Assembly (NCBI RefSeq): GCF_900141985.1
Contig: NZ_FQZK01000009.1
Location: forward strand, 186,001 to 250,000
Reading direction: 5' to 3'
From: Nocardiopsis flavescens
GTDB lineage: Bacteria > Actinomycetota > Actinomycetes > Streptosporangiales > Streptosporangiaceae
DNA: 64,000 bases
Made by a program: the position numbers and the translations under genes. Below the pieces are notes generated by a model that was given only the letters and a program-made list of their open reading frames with translations, did no database searches and had not been told where the DNA came from. Positions 43,957 through 51,908 of the stretch are shown here, piece after piece. Numbering within the stretch: position 1 is the first letter of the stretch; each line of letters begins with the position of its first letter.

Positions 43957-45264
43957 GTGACGGGCAGGACCCACCCGTCGGCGATCAGCCGATTCGGCAT
44001 CGGTCTGGCGGCGCTCGCACTCGCGGCAACCGCCTGCACTTCCGGTGGCGCCGAGACGCAGAGCAACAGCACGGACCCGGCCGCCGACGCCGAACCCGCG
44101 ACCCTGGCCATCGCCCCCGAGGACGGTGCCGGAACGGTCGTCCCCAATACCCCCATCACGGTGACCGCGGAGAACGGCACGATCTCCGACGTGAAGGTCG
44201 ACCAGGTGGTGCCGGACGAGGCGGCGGCCGAGGGCGAGGGGGACCCCTCCGAGCTCTACGACATGACCGGCACCCTCAACGGCGAAGGCACCGAGTGGAC
44301 CAGTGACTGGAACCTGCGCCCCGGCTCCGAGGTGACCGTCACGGCCACCGCGGAGAACGAGGCCGGCGAGACCACCGAGCTGGTCCGCGAGTTCACCACC
44401 GAGGCGGCCGTCCCCGGACAGCGCCTGGAGCTGGACCCCTACGGCACGTACCCGGAGAACGGCCAGACCGTCGGCGTGGGCATGCCGATCGTCCTGGCCT
44501 TCGACCTGCCGGTCACCAACAAGGCCCAGGTCGAGAACTCCATCAAGATCGTCTCCGAGCAGGGCGTCGCCGGGTCCTGGCGCTGGATCGACGACAAGCG
44601 CGTCGCGTTCCGCCCGCAGGACTACTGGGAGCCGTACCAGCAGGTCTCGGTCGAGGCGCGCCTGGCCGGGGTCGAGGCCTCCGAGGGCGTCTACGGTGTC
44701 AGCAACACCAAGATCGACTTCGAGGTCGGCCGCGAACTGATCGTCACCATGAACGTGCCCGACCACGAGGCGGTCGTGACGGTCGACGGCGAGCACGAGC
44801 GCACCTTCCCGGTGAGCAACGGCAAGGCCAGCCGGAACTTCGACACCACCAGCAGCGGCACCCACGTGCTGATGGAGCGCTACACCCACCTGACCATGGA
44901 CTCCAGCACCGTGGGCATCCCCGAGGGCAGCCCGGGCTCCTACAAGGTCGACGTCCAGTACGCGGTGCGGACCTCCTCCAGCGGCGAGTTCTTCCACGAG
45001 GCGTCCTACAACGGCAACATCGGCAGCGCGAACACCTCCAACGGGTGCACGAACATGCGGATGGACGACGCCCAGTGGTTCTTCGACAACACCCTCATGG
45101 GCGACGTCGTGGACACCAGCGGGACCGGGCGCGTCAAGGAGTGGAACAACGGCTGGGGCTTCTGGCAGCTGGACTGGGAAGAGTGGCAGACCGAGAGCGT
45201 GACGGGCGAGCCCTACGTCACCGACGGCGCCAACCCGCCCGGCTCCGTGCACGGCGAGCAGTAG
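43957..45264 (+). CDS. L,D-transpeptidase lipoprotein with altered active-site motif
   Basis: A 435-aa lipoprotein of the actinobacterial L,D-transpeptidase class (Ig-like domains plus YkuD domain), which makes 3-3 peptidoglycan cross-links. Lipobox AATAC gives Cys27. Ig-like domains occupy about residues 55-275, with YPENGQTVGVGMPI and RFRPQDYWEP-type blocks. The catalytic cysteine is C364 and the upstream histidine H347, but the usual SHGC is SNGC (N362). The C-terminal NGWGFWQLDWEEW tail is typical. The GTG at 43957 was chosen over the ATG at 43924 because GGAGGT lies 6 bases before it. Confidence 0.85.
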   Translation: MTGRTHPSAISRFGIGLAALALAATACTSGGAETQSNSTDPAADAEPATLAIAPEDGAGTVVPNTPITVTAENGTISDVKVDQVVPDEAAAEGEGDPSELYDMTGTLNGEGTEWTSDWNLRPGSEVTVTATAENEAGETTELVREFTTEAAVPGQRLELDPYGTYPENGQTVGVGMPIVLAFDLPVTNKAQVENSIKIVSEQGVAGSWRWIDDKRVAFRPQDYWEPYQQVSVEARLAGVEASEGVYGVSNTKIDFEVGRELIVTMNVPDHEAVVTVDGEHERTFPVSNGKASRNFDTTSSGTHVLMERYTHLTMDSSTVGIPEGSPGSYKVDVQYAVRTSSSGEFFHEASYNGNIGSANTSNGCTNMRMDDAQWFFDNTLMGDVVDTSGTGRVKEWNNGWGFWQLDWEEWQTESVTGEPYVTDGANPPGSVHGEQ

Positions 45265-45290
45265 CCGCCGCACCCCTCCCACACGACGAC

Positions 45291-45330
45291 GCCCGGGGCG
45301 CCGGGACCGCGAGGTCCCGGCGCCCCGGGC
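45291..45330 (+). terminator. strong terminator
   Basis: An 18-bp perfect stem (GCCCGGGGCGCCGGGACC with its complement) and a GCGA tetraloop, 26 bases after the transpeptidase stop. Confidence 0.85.
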
Positions 45331-45420
45331 GTTCTCCGCCTGTCGCCGACGGCCCGCCCCGGACACCCGGAGCGGGCCGTCGGCCCTGCCGTCCCGGGGT
45401 CACTCCCACCCCGGAACGGC

Positions 45421-46068
45421 TCACTCCCCGCGGGCCAGCGCGGCCACGAGCGCGTCGATGACCGTGTCCGTCACCTGTGCCATGTCCACGGCCCCGGGGT
45501 CCAGCAGCCACTGCACCTGGAGGCCGTCCATGACGGCGATGACGGCCGCCGCGGCGGCCCCGGCCGGCGAGTGCCCCCCGGGGCCGGGGGCCCCGGCGGC
45601 CCCCCGTTGCTCGGGGCCGAGCCGGTCCAGGATCGCGTCCTCGACCTCGCGGCGCAGCACCGTGTAGCGGTCCCGGAACCAGCCCTGTGCGGGGTGGCCC
45701 TCGGTGGCGCTCTCGGCGGACAGCACCGCGTACAGCCGGGTGGTGCCGGGGCGCTCGGAGTTGCGCTCGGCGGTGGTCACCAGGTGGTCCAGCATGGGAC
45801 CGCCCTCGGGCGCGGGCTCGGTGTCGTCGCGCAGTTCCAGCACCGCGGTCAGCAGGTCCGTCTTGGAGCCGAAATGGTGCAGGACGCCCGCGGGGGTGAT
45901 GTCGAGCATCGCCGCGATGTCGGCCAGCGAGGTGTTGTGGAACCCCTGGGTGGCGAACACGTCGGCGGCCGTGCGCAGGATCTGCTCCCGCCGGTTGACC
46001 CGCCGCCGCGTCTGCGGGGCCGCGCTCTCGGTTCTCCGCGTGTCGGGCGCGGGGGGCGTCTCGCTCAT
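45421..46068 (-). CDS. TetR family regulator, divergent from a sugar ABC operon
   Basis: A 215-aa repressor. The helix-turn-helix covers about residues 25-70, with ILRTAADVFATQGFHNTSLADIAAMLDITPAGVLHHFGSK in two parts. The C-terminal domain resembles those of TetR proteins that guard sugar transporters. It is divergent from the ABC operon at 46334 and has a perfect operator between them, so it likely represses that operon in response to a sugar. Confidence 0.9.
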   Translation of the reverse strand: MSETPPAPDTRRTESAAPQTRRRVNRREQILRTAADVFATQGFHNTSLADIAAMLDITPAGVLHHFGSKTDLLTAVLELRDDTEPAPEGGPMLDHLVTTAERNSERPGTTRLYAVLSAESATEGHPAQGWFRDRYTVLRREVEDAILDRLGPEQRGAAGAPGPGGHSPAGAAAAAVIAVMDGLQVQWLLDPGAVDMAQVTDTVIDALVAALARGE

Positions 46069-46161
46069 TCCTGTTCTCCACTCCTCATACCCGGGCCGGG
46101 CGTCCGCGGCCGGGGCGGGGCCGCGCCGTCCACGTTAGCGACAACTTTTCAACCCCTCTTG

Positions 46162-46177
46162 CTTAATGAATATTAAG
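46162..46177. promoter_or_regulatory. operator between TetR and the sugar ABC operon
   Basis: CTTAAT-GAAT-ATTAAG is a perfect 6+6 inverted repeat in an AT-rich island of the 265-base divergent region, 94 bases upstream of the TetR start. Likely bound by the divergent TetR protein. Confidence 0.55.
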
Positions 46178-46333
46178 TAACTAATCTTCCCCTACGCGAG
46201 ACCCAGATCACAGCTTCGGGGCCGCACCGCCTCCACCGCCCCGCATTCCGCGACCCACCCGTGGCGCACACCGCCCCGCCCCCCGCGCGCCGACCACCCT
46301 CCACTCCTGCACGGTCTTCTCCGAGGAGACAGC

Positions 46334-47755
46334 ATGAAAGTCCCCCTCCACAGCCCCGGCCCGGTCGGTCCGACCGGCCGCGGGCCCGCACTGCCGGGAC
46401 CGTCCCGGCGCGGTCTGCTCCGGGCGGGGCTGGCGGCGTCGGCCGTCGGCTCCGTGGCGGCCCTCGGCGGATGCGCCGCCACGGTCGGCCCGGTCGGCGA
46501 ACGCCCCCTGGTCCCGCCCAAGGCCCCGGACGAGAACGTCACGCTCACCTACTGGACCTGGTGGCCGGCGCTCCAGGCGGTCGCCGACATCTGGAACGCG
46601 GAGCACCCCGACATCCAGGTCCGCGCCGTCACCATCCCCGGCGGCCTGGACGGCGGGTACGCGAAGATGTTCAACTCCCTGGTCGCCGGGAACCAGCCGG
46701 ATCTGGCCCAGGTCGAGTTCTTCCAGATCCCCTCGTTCCTGGTGGAGAACGGGCTGGAGGACCTGGGCCGCTACGGTGCCCTGGACCACGCCCACCTCTA
46801 CGACGAGTGGCAGTGGCTCCAGGCCGCCCACATCGGCGGCCACTACGGGATCCCGGTGGACTCCGGTCCGCTCATGTACTTCCACCGCTCCGACAAGTAC
46901 GAGGAGTGGGGGATCGGCGAGGCCCCCACCACCTGGGAGGAGTACGCCGACGCCGCCCGGCGGGTGGCCGCCGACACCGGCGGCTCCGAGCACATCGAGT
47001 CCTTCCCCGTCGGGGACGCCGACTGGCTGGCGGGCCTGTGCATGCAGGCCGGAGCGCGGTGGTTCACCACCGAGGGCGGCGAGTGGACGGTGGACTTCGT
47101 CGACGAGGCCTCCGTGCGCGTGGCCGAGTTCTGGGAGCCGCTCGTGCACGAGCGGGCCCTGGACCTCACGCACGCCGTGTGGTCCAACGGCTGGTTCCAG
47201 GCGCTCCAGCGCGGCACCATCGGCACCTGGACCGTGGGCAGCTGGGGCGACGCCATCATCCGCGGCAACGACCCCGACAACCCGGGCCGCTGGAAGGTCG
47301 CCGGACTGCCCCAGTGGCCGGGCGAGCCCCGCCGCGAGGGCACCTGGGGAGGGTCGGCCTCCGTGGTCCTGAGCGGCGCCCCCCACCCGCACGAGGCGGT
47401 GCTGTTCGCCCACTGGCTCAGCACCGACCAGCGCGCCGTCGACGCCATGATCACCGAGTGCGGCATCGGCTGGGCGGCCTCGGAGCAGGTCAACGAGGAC
47501 TCGGTGCGCAACCGGGGCGCCGACCCCTTCTTCTCCGACCAGAACTACACCGGCATCATCGCCGACGCCACGCGGCACATCCCCTCCGAATGGGTGTGGG
47601 GACCCACCCTGTCCAGGACCAAGAACCACATCGGCGACGCCTTCCGGGCCGCCGTGGCCGACGGCACCTCCTTCGTGGACGCCCTGGCCGCCGCCCAGAG
47701 GAACACCATCGAGGACATCCGCCACAAGGGGCTGTCGGTCAGGAGCGCCTCATGA
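46334..47755 (+). CDS. sugar ABC transporter substrate-binding lipoprotein (Tat type)
   Basis: A 473-aa family 1 extracellular binding protein. The signal has a twin-arginine motif (SRRGLLRAG, R25-R26) and a lipobox LGGC (Cys47), so it is probably exported folded by Tat and lipidated. The mature part starts VTLTYWTWWPALQAVADIWN and has many aromatics typical of sugar clefts. It binds a sugar or oligosaccharide whose identity is not evident. No ATPase gene is in the operon; a shared MsiK-type ATPase is the usual solution in actinomycetes. Confidence 0.92.
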   Translation: MKVPLHSPGPVGPTGRGPALPGPSRRGLLRAGLAASAVGSVAALGGCAATVGPVGERPLVPPKAPDENVTLTYWTWWPALQAVADIWNAEHPDIQVRAVTIPGGLDGGYAKMFNSLVAGNQPDLAQVEFFQIPSFLVENGLEDLGRYGALDHAHLYDEWQWLQAAHIGGHYGIPVDSGPLMYFHRSDKYEEWGIGEAPTTWEEYADAARRVAADTGGSEHIESFPVGDADWLAGLCMQAGARWFTTEGGEWTVDFVDEASVRVAEFWEPLVHERALDLTHAVWSNGWFQALQRGTIGTWTVGSWGDAIIRGNDPDNPGRWKVAGLPQWPGEPRREGTWGGSASVVLSGAPHPHEAVLFAHWLSTDQRAVDAMITECGIGWAASEQVNEDSVRNRGADPFFSDQNYTGIIADATRHIPSEWVWGPTLSRTKNHIGDAFRAAVADGTSFVDALAAAQRNTIEDIRHKGLSVRSAS

Positions 47756-48714
47756 CCACGACCGCGCCCGGTACGCCCCCCGCGGGCAGGGCCGCCGCAC
47801 CCGCCGCGGCCCGGCGCCCCGCCGCCCTCCGCACCCGGAAGCTGATCCCCTGGGCCTTCCTCGCGCCTTTTCTGGGCCTGTTCGTGCTCTGCTTCGTCCT
47901 GCCGATCCTCTACGCCGTCCACCAGAGCTTCCTCCAGGTCCGCCGGCACGGCCTGTTCGGCGAGGAGGGCCGGGAGACGGTCTTCGTCGGGTTCGACAAC
48001 TACGCGCGCGCCCTGGGCCAGGACACCTTCATCGACTCCATCGTCCGGGTCCTGCTGTTCGGCGTCGTCCAGGTACCGGTCATGCTCGGCTTCGCGCTCG
48101 TCCTCGCCCTACTGCTGGAGTCGGCGTCCGCCCTGTGGCCCGGGTTCTTCCGCGCCCTGTACTTCATGCCCTACGGCGTCCCGGGCGTGGTCGCCTCCCT
48201 GCTCTGGGGCTACCTGTACACGCCGGGCCTGTCCCCGATCATCGACGTCGCCGGGCTGGTCGGCCTCGAACCCGACCTGCTCGGACCCGACACCGTCCTG
48301 TGGTCGATCGCCAACATCATCACGTGGCTGTTCATCGGCTACAACATGCTGATCCTCATCGCGCAGCTCAAGACCATCCCGGCGGAGCTGTACGAGTCGG
48401 CGCGCATCGACGGCGCCGGACCCCTCCAGATCGCCTGGCGGGTGCAGATCCCGCTGATCCGCCCGGCCCTGGTGCTCACATCGATCTTCTCGATCATCGG
48501 CACCCTCCAGCTGTTCGCCGAGCCGCAGATCATCTCGAAGTTCACGGTCGCCATCGACTCGGCGTACACGCCCAACATGGCGGCCTACACCTCAGCCTTC
48601 ACCGGCAACGACTACAACGTGGCCGCCGCCCAGTCCGTCATCGTGGCGCTGACCGCGTTCGTGCTCTCGTTCGGATTCCTCTGGCTGGTCGACAGGAAGG
48701 ACCGTCGGCGATGA
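47752..48714 (+). CDS. sugar ABC transporter permease (MalF type)
   Basis: A 320-aa permease with six membrane helices after a Pro/Ala-rich N-terminus of about 30 residues. The EAA loop IPAELYESARIDGAGPLQIA lies near residue 217. It overlaps both neighbours by 4 bases and forms the channel with the MalG-type protein. Confidence 0.93.
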   Translation: MTTTAPGTPPAGRAAAPAAARRPAALRTRKLIPWAFLAPFLGLFVLCFVLPILYAVHQSFLQVRRHGLFGEEGRETVFVGFDNYARALGQDTFIDSIVRVLLFGVVQVPVMLGFALVLALLLESASALWPGFFRALYFMPYGVPGVVASLLWGYLYTPGLSPIIDVAGLVGLEPDLLGPDTVLWSIANIITWLFIGYNMLILIAQLKTIPAELYESARIDGAGPLQIAWRVQIPLIRPALVLTSIFSIIGTLQLFAEPQIISKFTVAIDSAYTPNMAAYTSAFTGNDYNVAAAQSVIVALTAFVLSFGFLWLVDRKDRRR

Positions 48715-49619
48715 CCACGACCGGCACCACGCAGACCCCGGCCCGCCGCGCGGGCGGGGGCAGGGGCCCCGCCACCGGCGCGCCCCTCGCCTCCAAGGTC
48801 CTCGTCACCGGCGTCCTGGCGCTGTTCGCGGCCTACTTCGTCATCCCGGTGCTGTGGGTCTTCATCGCCTCGACCAAGACCACACCGGACCTGTTCGACT
48901 CGTTCGGGTTCTGGTTCGGCGGCGAGTTCGCGCTGTGGGAGAACATCCGCGGCGTGTTCGCCGTCAACGGCGGCATCTACTGGCGGTGGCTGTTCAACAG
49001 CCTCCTGTACTCGGTGGTCGGCGCCCTGCTGGCGACCCTCCTGGCGGCCGCCGCCGGGTACGCGCTGGCCAAGTACGAGTTCAGGGGCCGCGACCTGGTG
49101 TTCGGCCTGGTGCTGGGCGGTGTCCTGGTGCCCGCCGCGGCCACGGCGCTGCCGCTGTACCTGCTGTTCAGCCAGATCGGCCTGGCCAACACCTACCTCG
49201 CGGTCCTGCTGCCCAGCCTGATCTCCCCGTTCGGCCTGTACCTGTGCCGGATCTACGCCGACGCGTCGGTGCCCGACTCCATCGTGGAGGCGGCCCGGCT
49301 GGAGGGCGCGGGAGAGGGACGGATCTTCTTCACCCTGGGGCTGCGGATGATGGCCCCGGCGCTGGTGACGGTGTTCCTGTTCCAGATGGTCGGCATCTGG
49401 AACAACTACTTCCTGCCGCTGGTGATGCTCGCCGACGAGGAGCTGTACCCCATCACCCTGGGCCTGGTGACCTGGCAGTCCTACCAGGGGCGCGACATCG
49501 GGATGTACATGAACGTCGTCACCGGCTCCACGCTGTCGGTCATCCCGCTGATCATCGCGATCGTCGTCCTCCAGCGCTTCTGGCGCGGCGGCATGACGGC
49601 CGGGGCGCTCAAGGGCTGA
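48711..49619 (+). CDS. sugar ABC transporter permease (MalG type)
   Basis: A 302-aa permease. The family start SKVLVTGVLALFAAYFVIPVLWVF (from about residue 28), the helix NSLLYSVVGALLATLLAAAAGYALA and the EAA loop SIVEAARLEGAGEGRIFFTL are present, with a C-terminal RFWRGGMTAGALKG as in MalG proteins. Last gene of the operon, ended by a hairpin. Confidence 0.93.
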   Translation: MTTTGTTQTPARRAGGGRGPATGAPLASKVLVTGVLALFAAYFVIPVLWVFIASTKTTPDLFDSFGFWFGGEFALWENIRGVFAVNGGIYWRWLFNSLLYSVVGALLATLLAAAAGYALAKYEFRGRDLVFGLVLGGVLVPAAATALPLYLLFSQIGLANTYLAVLLPSLISPFGLYLCRIYADASVPDSIVEAARLEGAGEGRIFFTLGLRMMAPALVTVFLFQMVGIWNNYFLPLVMLADEELYPITLGLVTWQSYQGRDIGMYMNVVTGSTLSVIPLIIAIVVLQRFWRGGMTAGALKG

Positions 49620-49624
49620 GCCCG

Positions 49625-49661
49625 CCGGGCGGGGCCCCGGTCGCACCGGGGTCCCGCCCGG
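49625..49661 (+). terminator. sugar ABC operon terminator
   Basis: A 17-bp stem with one G-T pair: CCGGGCGGGGCCCCGGT (49625-49641) faces ACCGGGGTCCCGCCCGG (49645-49661) over a 3-base loop, a few bases after the stop codon. Confidence 0.7.
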
Positions 49662-49833
49662 GGCGGCCACCACCACGGCGCCCGGAAGCGCCCGCGGGGG
49701 CGGAGACACCACCTCCGCGGGCTCCGTGGCAGGGGGAGGCGGCGTGACGGGAGGGACACCGGGCGCGCCCCGGGGGCGGGGGTGGCGAACGCAGGGAGGG
49801 CGCCGTCCGCGGCCCCGCGGCCGCCCGTGCGGG

Positions 49834-51099
49834 TCAGACGTGGGAGGCGCACTCCGGGGCCGCGCAGGACGGCCCCCCGGCCGCGTCCGCAGGGACGGGC
49901 GCGCCCCGGCGCGCGACCGCGTCGGCGGGGGCGCGGTGCACCGGCTCCCCGGCGTCCGGGCCGCCGCCCCCCTGGGCGGCCGTGTCCGGGCAGGCCGTCT
50001 CGGCGCAGGACAGCAGGACCAGCCGCATCGATTCGGGCCCCTCCACCTCGACGGTCACCGACCCCGGCGCGACGGCGGGTACGGTGGGCGCGTCCGCGGG
50101 CAGCGCCCGGGTACAGCCGGGATCGGCACAGGACACGAGGGTGAACGGGACGCCCCGCTCCGCCGAGGTCACCTCGAACGAGCCGTCGTCGGCGGCGGTC
50201 ACGTCCAGCACACCCGTCCCGTCCGTCTCCTTCTCCCCGCACGAGTCCGTCACCGGGCACACCCGCAGGTACAGGGTCGAGCCGTCCTCGGCCGGGCCGG
50301 CCCGCCAGTAGGCGTCGACCGCGTGGTCCCCGACCCGGGCGGCGGTGCGCGCGTCCCCGTCAGGGGCGGCCAGGTCCACCTCGAAGCGGTGCTCGGACCC
50401 GTCCGCGGCCTCGATGTGCACCGTCGTCCTGCCGTCCCCGGCCTGTTCCGCGGGGCCCGCCGCGCTCCAGGCGGTGCCGGACACCACGATCGTCCCCAGC
50501 AGCAGCGCCACCGGGACCGGGGCGGCGACCGAGGGCCGGGCCCCGGTGTGCCCGGGGACGTCGACCGCGGAGCGCAGCCCGCCGAGCAGCGTCCACAGCC
50601 CGCACGGGGTGAGCGCGGTGGCCAGCACCCGGTGCGGCGGGCGGCCGGTCACCACGGCGACCGGTACCGCCAGCAGCAGGGCGGGCAGCAGCGGGAGGAG
50701 AACGCCCGCCGTCACGGCGAGGACCCACGGGGCGGGGGAGAGGAGCACGGCCGCCGCGACGGGGGCCGCCAGGACCCCCGCCCAGAGCAGGACGGCCGGG
50801 GCGGCGCGCAGCGCGCGGCGGCGGACGGCGTCCGGGTCCGCGCGGCGGCCCGCCAGGGCGGCGGCACCCACCAGCAGGGCGGCGGCGAGCGCGACGGGGG
50901 CGCCCAGCGCCAGCGCGGCCAGTGCGAGGACGGGGAGCACCGGCGACACGGGGGAGCCCGTGGCCGCCCCCGCCGACAGCGCGGCGCAGGCCGCGGCGGC
51001 GGCGAGTCCGCCGGGCAGGAGCGGCGGCACCGCGGCGCGGACGAGATCGCCCGGCACGGCCGACGGTCGCGGGCGACCGTTCCCGGTGCGACCGTCCAT
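49834..51099 (-). CDS. membrane protein with an outer domain of repeated cysteine pairs
   Basis: A 421-aa protein I cannot name. The first 215 residues hold five or six membrane helices rich in Ala/Leu/Val. The remaining 200 residues are probably extracellular and carry four evenly spaced cysteine pairs: CPVTDSC, CADPGC, CAETAC and CAAPEC, three of which fit C-x4-C. Two of them follow the same lead-in strand (LVSCA, LLSCA), suggesting a repeated small domain held by disulfides. No enzyme motif is seen. Monocistronic. Confidence 0.65.
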   Translation of the reverse strand: MDGRTGNGRPRPSAVPGDLVRAAVPPLLPGGLAAAAACAALSAGAATGSPVSPVLPVLALAALALGAPVALAAALLVGAAALAGRRADPDAVRRRALRAAPAVLLWAGVLAAPVAAAVLLSPAPWVLAVTAGVLLPLLPALLLAVPVAVVTGRPPHRVLATALTPCGLWTLLGGLRSAVDVPGHTGARPSVAAPVPVALLLGTIVVSGTAWSAAGPAEQAGDGRTTVHIEAADGSEHRFEVDLAAPDGDARTAARVGDHAVDAYWRAGPAEDGSTLYLRVCPVTDSCGEKETDGTGVLDVTAADDGSFEVTSAERGVPFTLVSCADPGCTRALPADAPTVPAVAPGSVTVEVEGPESMRLVLLSCAETACPDTAAQGGGGPDAGEPVHRAPADAVARRGAPVPADAAGGPSCAAPECASHV

Positions 51100-51244
51100 G
51101 GCGTTCCCCTCACTCGTGACCCGAAGGCAGATTACACACGCCCTCCGTGACCACGACAGCGCCCGAGGTCACACGGGTCCGGCCGGGCGGCGCGCCCGTG
51201 CCGACGGTTCCGGGGGCCGGGCGCGCCGCCCGGCCCCGGCGGGG

Positions 51245-51487
51245 TCACCAGGCCCGGACACCGCCGATGGGGGCGGGCAGGCGCTCGTTGAGCCAGGTCC
51301 AGGTGCCGTCGTTCTCGGTGAAGCGGCGCTGCACCCTCGACACGTCGGTCAGCGGGTTGGCGAAGACCTCGCGCCAGTTCCCCGCGGTCCGCTCCTCCAG
51401 GTAGAGGCTGCGGGCGTCGGTGCGCAGGCGTACCGCCTGCACCGTGTGGGAGGAGCCGTCGCTCAGCTGAATACGGTAATAGGCCAT
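51245..51487 (-). CDS. small conserved hypothetical protein
   Basis: An 80-aa soluble protein. It begins MAYYRIQLSDGSSHTVQAVR and has a predicted beta-rich fold with several tryptophans (NWREVF, GTWTWLNERL). No family recognised. The ATG at 51487 gives the natural start; the longer frame upstream is Arg/Gly-rich noise. Confidence 0.6.
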   Translation of the reverse strand: MAYYRIQLSDGSSHTVQAVRLRTDARSLYLEERTAGNWREVFANPLTDVSRVQRRFTENDGTWTWLNERLPAPIGGVRAW

Positions 51488-51908
51488 CGGAATTCCCCGA
51501 TTGTGATTCGTCCTCGCCGAAAAGGAAGGACGGTGCTTCCCGGGAACGGCGCGTCGGCCGCCGTCTCGGTGATCGGTCTCCCGGGATCGGCGGGGCGTGC
51601 GCGCCGCACGCCCTACGGGCGGCGGCATGTGCCTGCCGGGGCCCGGGGCGTTCCGGGGAACGGGACCAGGGTGCCGGGGCACCGTGCTGTCCGCTTTTCG
51701 GACTCTACTCCTCCATGATCGGGTCCGTGGCCGGAAAACGGACAAGGTGGCGGTGAAATCCGCATGATCTCCGGGTGATCCTTTTCCCGATAACGGACTT
51801 AAGGGCGTATTGTTTCCGATCGGGATGAACGACCCCCGACCGCCGCGCGTCCAAGGGAGCGGAAGACCCCACCCGCCCGGCGCGGGCCCCGCCGAACCGA
51901 GGACATCC
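51488..51908. other. upstream region of the PstS-like kinase gene
   Basis: 421 bases with no gene. It contains a small hairpin (GTCCG-CTTTT-CGGAC, 51689-51703), the PHO-box-like array at 51748-51780, and TATTGT at 51808 as a possible -10 box. An in-frame ATG at 51825 would extend the kinase by 28 residues but lacks a ribosome binding site. Confidence 0.5.
51748..51780 (-). promoter_or_regulatory. PHO-box-like array of three 11-base direct repeats
   Basis: Read on the minus strand, three adjacent 11-base units are GATCACCCGGA, GATCATGCGGA and TTTCACCGCCA. The Streptomyces PhoP box is built from 11-base repeats starting GTTCACC; the units match 6, 4 and 6 of those 7 positions. The array ends 128 bases before the kinase start codon. 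Confidence 0.45.
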
